From assembly GCA_944391625.1 (NCBI GenBank), contig CALXUG010000001.1:62001-126000 (forward strand): DNA of 64,000 nt. Direction: 5' to 3'. The position numbers were made by a program, and so were the translations under genes. Origin of the DNA: an uncultured Clostridia bacterium (GTDB taxonomy: Bacteria > Bacillota > Peptococcia > Peptococcales > Peptococcaceae). The notes under the pieces are model-generated. The model did not search any database. It was not told the DNA's origin and was given only the letters and a program-made list of their open reading frames with translations. Shown piece by piece: positions 58,685-64,000 of the stretch (positions within the stretch are counted from its first letter, which is position 1; each line of letters opens with the position of its first letter).

Positions 58685-60286
58685 CTATACCGATGGCTGA
58701 TATTGTTGAATAATCTGCTCTGCAATACGGATGCCGTCCACCGCCGCCGACATAATACCGCCGGCATAACCGGCACCTTCCCCACAGGGATACAAGCCCT
58801 GCGCCGATGGCGACTGATAGGCTTCATTGCGGACGATACGCACCGGGGACGATGTTCGGGATTCTATCCCGGTCAGTATGGCGTCAGCCTGGTCAAATCC
58901 TTTGATTTTTTTGCCAAAAGCCGGAATGGCTTCCTGCAATGCCGCTGTCACATAGTCAGGCAAGCAATGCTTCAACTGGCAAAATACCGTTCCCGGACGA
59001 TAAGTAGGCCGAACCGTACCAAAAGCTGTGCTTTCCCTATCTTGCAAAAAATCTCCTACCAACTGTACCGGAGCCCGATAACCACCGCTCAATTCATAAG
59101 CCAGTTGCTCCCAATGACGCTGAAAGGCCACTCCTGCCAGTACATCCTGTCCAGAAAAATCTTCCGGTGTAATGTTGACCACCAAAGCGCTGTTGGCGTT
59201 TTCCCCATCCCGGGCCAATAAACTCATACCGTTTACTGCCAGCCGCCCATCTTCTGACGCAGCGGCCACTACAGAACCACCAGGACACATACAGAAACTG
59301 TAGACGGCACGGCCATTATCAGCCTGATAAGTCAGCTTATAATCGGCAGCGCCCAAATGCGCATAAGGCTGTTCCATACCATATTGCGCCAGATTAATCA
59401 TGGTCTGTTTATGTTCAATGCGCAGTCCAATGGCAAAGGCCTTTTGCTCCATGGCAATCTGTTGCTGGTGCAGCGCAGCAAAGGTATCTCTGGCGCTGTG
59501 TCCGATAGCTAGTACGGCAACATTAGCAGCCATCTCCCGTTCTCCGTTGATTTCAATGGCTTGCAGATGCCCGTCTTCTACAATCAGCTTGGTAACCTGC
59601 TGTTCAAACTGCACTTCTCCGCCAGCCTGCTCAATGGCCTGCCGCATAGATTTTACTACCTGTTTCAGACGATCGGTTCCAATATGGGGTTTGGCCTGAT
59701 AGAGAATGTCTTCCGGCGCGCCAAAACGAACAAAAGTTTCCAGCACCTTACGGCAGCGAATATCTTTGATAACACTGTTTAATTTTCCATCAGAAAAGGT
59801 ACCTGCCCCACCCTCTCCAAACTGCACATTGGAATTGGGGTCTAACATGCCTGTCTGCCAAAATTTCTCCACATCGGCAGTACGCCGATCCACATCTCTT
59901 CCCCGCTCCAGAAGCACCGGCCGATAACCCTGTTCTGCCAGCGTTAAGGCAGCAAATAACCCTGCCGGACCGGCTCCAATTACCACTGGTCGGCCATAAA
60001 ACGGTTGTGTACCCGCTTGAAATACCGGATACTGCTCCTGACCAACAACGGTAATGGTATCCTTTTTGCAGCGTTGCACCACCTTAGCCTCTTCTGCAAT
60101 ACCGGCAATTTCTACGGTATAGATACAAAATATGGATGGTTTTTTTCTGGCATCAATTGATTTTTTGACAATCTTATATTGTAATGGCTGCTGCGGGTCC
60201 AAACGCAGCTGTCGGCGGATCTCCCGCTCCAATGCTGGCCGCTGTTCTTTTTCCGCAGCAATCTTAATCTGACTGATTCGAAGCAT
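58685..60286 (-). CDS. FAD-dependent dehydrogenase (COG2509-like)
   Basis: The protein has 533 residues. An N-terminal about 85-residue domain (IRRQLRLDPQQPLQYKIVKKSIDARKK) precedes the dinucleotide-binding fold VIGAGPAGLFAALTLAEQGYRPVLLERG. NVQFGEGGAGTFSDGKLN and the C-terminal GLYPCGEGAGYAGGIMSAAVDGIRIAE follow. This is the pattern of the uncharacterised COG2509 FAD enzymes. The substrate is unknown. It is the last chromosomal-type gene before the phage-like DNA, about 225 bases from the first phage-like ORF. Confidence 0.85.
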   Translation of the reverse strand: MLRISQIKIAAEKEQRPALEREIRRQLRLDPQQPLQYKIVKKSIDARKKPSIFCIYTVEIAGIAEEAKVVQRCKKDTITVVGQEQYPVFQAGTQPFYGRPVVIGAGPAGLFAALTLAEQGYRPVLLERGRDVDRRTADVEKFWQTGMLDPNSNVQFGEGGAGTFSDGKLNSVIKDIRCRKVLETFVRFGAPEDILYQAKPHIGTDRLKQVVKSMRQAIEQAGGEVQFEQQVTKLIVEDGHLQAIEINGEREMAANVAVLAIGHSARDTFAALHQQQIAMEQKAFAIGLRIEHKQTMINLAQYGMEQPYAHLGAADYKLTYQADNGRAVYSFCMCPGGSVVAAASEDGRLAVNGMSLLARDGENANSALVVNITPEDFSGQDVLAGVAFQRHWEQLAYELSGGYRAPVQLVGDFLQDRESTAFGTVRPTYRPGTVFCQLKHCLPDYVTAALQEAIPAFGKKIKGFDQADAILTGIESRTSSPVRIVRNEAYQSPSAQGLYPCGEGAGYAGGIMSAAVDGIRIAEQIIQQYQPSV

Positions 60287-60513
60287 AGACTCAAATCCTT
60301 TCGCTAAAATAACACATTGGCAGCATCACACTGCAACGCATTTCATTTTATCATGAATTGTTCAGTTTTTCACTGAATTTTTGAGCGTTATTCAGCGCCG
60401 CTAACGCTTGCAGTTCAAGGAAGTTCAGTATTTTAGCGTTTGTGGGAACCGCCCCGTTTTAGGGGGTATTAGTAACACAAAAGCAACACGGTTTTTCCCT
60501 TGAAAATTAACTT
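60287..60513. other. Junction between chromosome-like and phage-like DNA
   Basis: No gene is called. The composition shifts here from the chromosomal AT-leaning style to GC-richer sequence. On the minus strand a short open frame ends NAQKFSEKLNNS at TGA (about 60348), with a stop about 40 codons upstream. It may be a remnant. An attachment site probably lies here, but its partner is outside the window. Confidence 0.4.
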
Positions 60514-60903
60514 TCAATCCCAAAGGCTAACGGCTACAATATCCGTTTTCTTCAGGGGTTCCCGGCAAGCTGGGCAAACCATATCTTTCCCGCTCCTGAT
60601 CCGGTGCATGGTGGCCCCACAATCACACCGCTGAAGGATTGGAACCCGGACAGGGGCCTTCACCATGACCGCCAAGCGGCTTTCCAGCTTGCCACAGGCC
60701 CCACATTGGTACATGGCCCGTTCCACGCTCACAGGGGCTTCAGGATGGGCTACAAGGGCCGCTTGCGCCTTGGGGCCATAGATACCCGTCAGAATACTTT
60801 CCCGCTCCATATCGGCTTCCACAGGGGACATGAAGCCCACACCGGAAAGAAGTTCTTCTTCATGGCCGCATTTTGGGCATCTATACACATACCCTTTACC
60901 CAT
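60514..60903 (-). CDS. Multi-zinc-ribbon protein of the phage-like region
   Basis: The protein has 129 residues with four CxxC/CxC-type pairs: YRCPKCGHEE, MYQCGACGKLE, LQRCDCGATM and MVCPACREPL. These would form two or more zinc ribbons. A helical middle part (SPVEADMERESILTGIYGPKAQAAL) separates the first and second. The start follows GGGGGTGAA. It is the last gene on this side of the element. Similar small ribbon proteins occur in clostridial prophages, and their function is unknown. Confidence 0.7.
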   Translation of the reverse strand: MGKGYVYRCPKCGHEEELLSGVGFMSPVEADMERESILTGIYGPKAQAALVAHPEAPVSVERAMYQCGACGKLESRLAVMVKAPVRVPILQRCDCGATMHRIRSGKDMVCPACREPLKKTDIVAVSLWD

Positions 60904-60956
60904 ACCGGTTCACCCCCTTTGAATTTCAGTATAGCATACTTGCCCCAAAGAGAAAA

Positions 60957-60980
60957 CCCCGGATCACGAATGTTCCGGGG
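60957..60980 (-). terminator. Terminator overlapping the stop of the ArpU/DUF1492-like gene
   Basis: Minus strand CCCCGGA-ACATTCGTGA-TCCGGGG followed by TTTTC. The hairpin contains the stop codon. Confidence 0.75.
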
Positions 60981-61377
60981 CGTTCTGCTCCAATAGGGCG
61001 TTTAAGTGGTCAATGCCTAATCTGTGCCGCCTGTATATGGTTTCCATTTCATAATTCATCATGGCCGGTATATCAAGCCACGGTGTTTTCTTTGTAGCAT
61101 TATCCAAAAGGCCATAGCGCAACTGTAAGACAAGCTGGACTTCTCCATCCGGTATCTGTTTTACAAGAGACACAACCTTTTCATTCTGGGCGGTTAAGCG
61201 GTCAATATAGTTCTGAACCCCGTCTTGATAGGCTTTTATGGAAACCTTGGTAGAAGGCCGCAAGTCCAAGCGGAGCGGGGGAATAGGATGTTCCTTACAA
61301 AACCGCAAATAATTTATAAGCCGGTTGGATTTTGTCACGCTATCCAGCATGATTTCAGCCTTTGTGGGTTCTGTCAT
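60964..61377 (-). CDS. ArpU/RinA/DUF1492-like phage transcription regulator
   Basis: The protein has 137 residues from ATG 61377. Further upstream in-frame codons overlap the preceding gene. A helical N-part (DGVQNYIDRLTAQNEKVVSLVKQIPDGEVQLVLQLRYGLL) leads to a sigma-70 region 4-like helix-turn-helix (WLDIPAMMNYEMETIYRRHRLGIDHLNALL). This organisation matches the DUF1492/ArpU/RinA proteins that switch on late (packaging) genes of Gram-positive phages. Its position downstream of capsid genes rather than before terminase is unusual. Confidence 0.65.
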   Translation of the reverse strand: MTEPTKAEIMLDSVTKSNRLINYLRFCKEHPIPPLRLDLRPSTKVSIKAYQDGVQNYIDRLTAQNEKVVSLVKQIPDGEVQLVLQLRYGLLDNATKKTPWLDIPAMMNYEMETIYRRHRLGIDHLNALLEQNAPEHS

Positions 61378-61381
61378 ATCA

Positions 61382-61600
61382 TTACCGCCCTTCCATAGTG
61401 GATAACAGCCCTTCCAGCTCCACCAGCTTCTTTTCATATTCGTCTGTTTTAATGGCCGCAAGAGCGGCATTACAGGCATAAAGAAGGGTGTTGGCTCTCT
61501 TGGGATCAATTTCATTGTTCAGGGCCATATTTGCAACCCTTGAAATGGCCCGGCGTATATCTGCCGGGGTAGATAGCTTTAGCGTTTTGCGCCGGGGCAT
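61382..61600 (-). CDS. Small phage-like protein, 72 residues
   Basis: It starts PRRKTLKLSTPADIRRAISRVANMALNNEIDPKRANTLLYACNAALAAIKTDEYEKK, a pattern I have seen as a short ORF in clostridial prophages, usually near packaging or replication genes. The function is unknown. It ends 5 bases before the regulator start, so translation is coupled. Confidence 0.6.
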   Translation of the reverse strand: MPRRKTLKLSTPADIRRAISRVANMALNNEIDPKRANTLLYACNAALAAIKTDEYEKKLVELEGLLSTMEGR

Positions 61601-61617
61601 GGTGTTTCACTCCCTTC

Positions 61618-61893
61618 TTATTGGTCAATCACATTGAAGAAGATCACGGCATCTTCAACGGGGTTAGGGTATTGGTCATAAAGGCCAATCAGGGCATTGG
61701 TGGCGGCTTCTGTGCTGTCATGCCATGTAACCACATACCGGCATCCAGAAGCCTTCCTGCCGCCCCACAGGTGGCCGCAAGCCTTATATTGTCCCTTATT
61801 CGGTTCATAGGTCACAAAGCCCACTGTAAACCGCTCTGCTTTGGCTTGTGCGGCTTTTTTGGCTCTGATGATAAGTCGATCTATCTTTTCCAT
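61618..61893 (-). CDS. Hypothetical phage-region protein, 91 residues
   Basis: The start at 61893 is chosen for GGGAGG 5 bases upstream. The N-terminal basic helix (DRLIIRAKKAAQAKAERFTVGFV) is followed by a compact part with KACGHLWGGRKASGCRYVVTWHDSTEAATNALIGLYDQYP. I do not recognise a family. It lies just downstream of the capsid gene. Confidence 0.55.
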   Translation of the reverse strand: MEKIDRLIIRAKKAAQAKAERFTVGFVTYEPNKGQYKACGHLWGGRKASGCRYVVTWHDSTEAATNALIGLYDQYPNPVEDAVIFFNVIDQ

Positions 61894-61955
61894 AAAACCT
61901 CCCACAAATCAAATACGGGGCGCATAGGCCACGCCCACACGCCCCGCATCAGATA

Positions 61956-62807
61956 TTAGCCCTCAGTCACGGCCTGATAATAGATAGCCGCCTTCTTGTT
62001 ATCCAGCACAAAGGCATCGTAACAGATACGGCCTTCCACCAGATCACCAGAAATGCCGGGCGGGTCTTGGTGTACCCGGTAATCCTCCAACTTGGTAGGG
62101 GCTACGGTTGCCACGGGATGGGCAATCATAAAGCCAAAGTCAGAGGGAAGGCGGTTGGCGGGAACCTTGATGATCTGCGCCCCGTCAAGCTGGGCAATCA
62201 CGCCCCGAAGCCGCATATTTTCCGCCACATCAGTTTCCAAGAAAATATCCTTGGACTGCTTCATCAGAAGGTAAGTATCAGGCGTTACCACGATGATACG
62301 CCCGGTTTCGGGAACCTCGGCATTATCAAGGGCGGTGTTTGCCTTGAAAATCTCACCACAGATGTTTTCAGCGGTAAGGGCAATAGCGGCGGGTTTGGTG
62401 CCAGCACCGGCACACATCACGCCATAGGTGTAGGTGTCCACCTCCGGGATCACCACTTCCCGAAGCTGACGGGCCAAAGCACCAGCGGCCTGAAGCTGAC
62501 CGGCTGTTTCGTCCGTGTCCAGCTTGTCAATGGCGAAGGTGAAGGAACGATCCTTCTTCAGGGTCATTTCCTCTGTGGTGGCATCCAGACCGGCCACGGG
62601 GCCAAATCTGCTCCAATTAGTGGCGGTGTTTGCGCCGGGGCGGTCATAGTCGTTCATGGCCGAAGTGGACACCTTGTAAACCTTGATGGAGTGCGCCCCC
62701 GTCCAATCAAAGTCATTGTTGGTCAACAGGGATTTGCGGGATTCCGTGGTAAACTTTTCATCCACCAGCGGAAGGAATGTAGTAACGAGATTAACAGTAT
62801 TAGCCAT
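61956..62807 (-). CDS. Phage major capsid protein
   Basis: The protein has 283 residues. It begins NTVNLVTTFLPLVDEKFTTESRKSLLTNND and has SIKVYKVSTSAMNDYDR, DRSFTFAIDKLDTDETAGQ and GRIIVVTPDTYLLMKQS, then IIKVPANRLPSDFGFMIAHPVAT. This order (extended N-arm, E-loop-like strands, A-domain) is the common small HK97-fold capsid protein of clostridial and enterococcal siphophages. It follows the scaffold gene by 17 bases and has AGGAAGTGCC before the start. No portal or head protease is present on the visible side. Confidence 0.82.
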   Translation of the reverse strand: MANTVNLVTTFLPLVDEKFTTESRKSLLTNNDFDWTGAHSIKVYKVSTSAMNDYDRPGANTATNWSRFGPVAGLDATTEEMTLKKDRSFTFAIDKLDTDETAGQLQAAGALARQLREVVIPEVDTYTYGVMCAGAGTKPAAIALTAENICGEIFKANTALDNAEVPETGRIIVVTPDTYLLMKQSKDIFLETDVAENMRLRGVIAQLDGAQIIKVPANRLPSDFGFMIAHPVATVAPTKLEDYRVHQDPPGISGDLVEGRICYDAFVLDNKKAAIYYQAVTEG

Positions 62808-62824
62808 TTATGGCACTTCCTTTC

Positions 62825-63235
62825 TTATTCGGGAAGCCCCATAGCCTTTCTAAGCGAACTGTCACCAGTATTCTTTGCGTGGGACAGGCTTTCAGCCGGT
62901 TTAGCCCCGCTGATCTTGATAGGTCGGGCTTCCGCTTTGTGTTTGTCCATAACCGTTTTCACGATGGACAGGGCCTTTTCCAGTGCTTCAGGGCTGGACA
63001 CATTCAGAGCGTCCACCAGCTCCACCGGAAGGCCGTTTTCGGTCAACTTCTCTTTTGCGGTCAACAGCAATTCACGCTGGGCCAACTGCTGTTCCCTCTC
63101 AGCAAGGGCGGCTTCCCCCTTGGCCTTCTCTTTGGCAAGGCGTTCACCAACAATGCGGTTCACATCGTCCTGACTGAAGGTTTTTGCCCCGGCTCCATCC
63201 GGGTTCTGATTGTTCATGGCCTTGGTTTCATCCAT
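62825..63235 (-). CDS. Phage capsid scaffolding protein (DUF4355-like)
   Basis: The protein has 136 residues, highly charged and helical: TFSQDDVNRIVGERLAKEKAKGEAALAEREQQLAQRELLLTAKEKL, then LPVELVDALNVSSPEALEKALSIV and a short Pro/Lys C-terminus (SLRKAMGLPE). The QDDVNRIV-x-ERLAKEK pattern is typical of DUF4355 scaffold proteins, which are encoded directly upstream of the capsid gene, as here. It guides capsid assembly and is then lost. Confidence 0.85.
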   Translation of the reverse strand: MDETKAMNNQNPDGAGAKTFSQDDVNRIVGERLAKEKAKGEAALAEREQQLAQRELLLTAKEKLTENGLPVELVDALNVSSPEALEKALSIVKTVMDKHKAEARPIKISGAKPAESLSHAKNTGDSSLRKAMGLPE

Positions 63236-63282
63236 CTTTCATACCTCCGTTTAACGCCCGAAGTAGGCTAAATATAGAAAAA

Positions 63283-63318
63283 GCGTGGGAACCGTCCCAA
63301 AAAGAACGATTCCCACGC
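63283..63318 (-). terminator. Terminator upstream of the scaffold-capsid unit
   Basis: GCGTGGGAA and TTCCCACGC arms with an inner CGT/ACG stem. The minus-strand transcript ends in TTTTTC. It separates the three small ORFs at 63406-64000 from the capsid unit. Confidence 0.85.
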
Positions 63319-63405
63319 CGTTTTCTCACAGCTTCCACCCGGTAGGGGGTGGGGTACTATATTAGAATTATACCATATATAGGGGTGTAGGTCAAGGAAA
63401 ACCGC

Positions 63406-63579
63406 CTATTTCGTGTGTTTTTCGCTTTTCGTAGGTGTGAAATACAGGTGGTTATAGGGGGGTGTACCTGTGCTTTTCTTGACCTTATGACGGGGCAAAA
63501 GCGACTTCAGAAGGGCTTCAAGCCGGGTTATTTTCGCTTCCTCGTCCGGGGTATAGCTGATCTTGACTTTTACCGGCAT
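63406..63579 (-). CDS. Small phage-region protein, 57 residues
   Basis: The ATG at 63579 overlaps the stop of the next upstream ORF (ATGA-type junction). The product is basic (MPVKVKISYTPDEEAKITRLEALLKSLLPRHKVKK), with a short helix and a polar tail. The family is unknown. The coupling to its neighbour and coding-like composition support it. Confidence 0.55.
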   Translation of the reverse strand: MPVKVKISYTPDEEAKITRLEALLKSLLPRHKVKKSTGTPPYNHLYFTPTKSEKHTK

Positions 63580-63749
63580 CAGCGATCACCCGCCTTCTGC
63601 CCCTGGTGGAAGCCAATCTTGAACGCCCAAGAAATCATCCTGAACACATCCCCATGGGCTTCACGGTACAGGGTGTCCAGATCACTTGCCCGAAGTTCGT
63701 ACTTCTCAGGAACCTTGGTGGCCTTGGCGGTTTCAATCAAATTTTTCAT
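63579..63749 (-). CDS. Small phage-region protein, 56 residues
   Basis: The ATG (63749-63747) overlaps the stop of the upstream zinc-ribbon ORF as TAATG, and its own TGA overlaps the next ATG. It reads MKNLIETAKATKVPEKYELRASD, then a helix LYREAHGDVFRMISWAFKIGFHQGQKAGDR. The C-terminal part resembles short ORFs seen beside phage replication/regulatory genes. No function can be given. Confidence 0.55.
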   Translation of the reverse strand: MKNLIETAKATKVPEKYELRASDLDTLYREAHGDVFRMISWAFKIGFHQGQKAGDR

Positions 63750-64000
63750 TATGTATTCCGTCCTTTCTTTGAAATATTCACAATTTTATAGTTTTTGGCC
63801 TGTGTGAAGCAATGGGGGCATCTGGGGCCTTCATAATGGCCTTTGTCGTTTCCGTGAATATGGATTTGCTGACAATAAGGGCAAACGATATAAACATGAA
63901 ATGAATCAATCGCTATTGGATATATATTCCAATATCCGTCTGAATCTATAAAAGAACGATGATCCACGGCATGGGTTTTGCGCTTTCTATCTGCCGGTAG
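63749..64000 (-). CDS. Zinc-ribbon protein of the phage-like region (N-terminus beyond window)
   Basis: The open frame continues through the window edge, so the true start may lie outside. A GTG at 63967 is the only start seen inside. The visible part has 83 residues and contains a zinc ribbon (VCPYCQQIHIHG and RCPHCFTQAKN). The C-terminus is basic (ISKKGRNT). It is the first of three overlapping small ORFs. Confidence 0.6.
   Translation of the reverse strand, partial: LPADRKRKTHAVDHRSFIDSDGYWNIYPIAIDSFHVYIVCPYCQQIHIHGNDKGHYEGPRCPHCFTQAKNYKIVNISKKGRNT

Noticed and set aside
58618-58827. Longer N-terminus for the YraN-type protein
   Set aside because: The extension overlaps the FAD-enzyme gene in another frame and lacks a ribosome binding site. 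The shorter start has AGGAGG.
60287-60513. tRNA gene as phage attachment site
   Set aside because: No cloverleaf-forming sequence or CCA end could be found here or elsewhere in the window.
61378-61515. 46-residue N-terminal extension of the ArpU-like protein
   Set aside because: It overlaps the 72-residue ORF, has unlikely composition (Trp/Pro-rich) and lacks a start signal.
62067-63173. 368-codon open frame opposite the capsid and scaffold genes
   Set aside because: It is a shadow of two clearly identified phage genes with ribosome binding sites. The translation has no family resemblance.

Overview
This window is a stretch of a Bacillota (Firmicutes) chromosome. The evidence is the gene order maf-radC-mreBCD-mrdA-minCDE-rodA, the ylxM-ffh-rpsP-khpA-ylqD-rimM-trmD block, a T-box in front of thrS, an L-box in front of dapB, an AUU-started infC, and strong TTGACA/TATAAT-like promoters with AGGAGG ribosome binding sites. 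Pyruvate:ferredoxin oxidoreductase, a small siroheme protein and FeoAB point to an anaerobe. MinE together with YlqD fits Negativicutes or Peptococcaceae-like Clostridia. A sortase-type surface protein would fit a monoderm cell better. The genus is left open.

Layout. 1-7400: partial bioY with a BirA-type operator, a methyltransferase, a membrane protein, a thioesterase, a 43-residue membrane peptide, thiI, a DEAD-box helicase and a DA-rich lipoprotein. 7500-18500: one long minus-strand run for cell shape and division that ends in a two-component system. 18900-20800: small genes (hydrolase, XRE regulator plus DUF3796 protein). 20900-25400: PFOR and, divergently, a small sulfite-reductase-like protein. 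25600-32100: a DUF6323/DUF6179 pair, then an anion permease and an AlkP-superfamily hydrolase facing a LysR regulator. 32350-38300: an accessory island with a plasmid-type RepA_N initiator and a large VWA-domain, sortase-anchored surface protein. 38400-42500: the ffh/rpsP/trmD operon. 42600-45000: DUF1653, AzlCD and a K+-channel-like protein. 45100-48300: lysine-riboswitch-controlled dapB-asd-dapA. 48400-52400: rplT-rpmI-infC and thrS. 52500-60300: feoAB fusion, U32 peptidase, O-methyltransferase, mltG, yraN and an FAD enzyme. 60500-64000: a GC-richer prophage-like end with capsid and scaffold genes.

The most unusual object is a pair of about 150-bp imperfect inverted repeats (33783-33938 and 38041-38190). 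They flank the surface-protein gene, and their cores are 92% identical over 97 nt. Each folds into the same nested stem structure, and three base pairs change in a compensatory way between the copies. They therefore look like copies of a structured RNA, or of a mobile element with foldable ends. I do not recognise the family. Inside this cassette the surface gene also has a 5' attenuator-like terminator and an overlapping 36-codon upstream ORF. Nearly all other genes are conventional.
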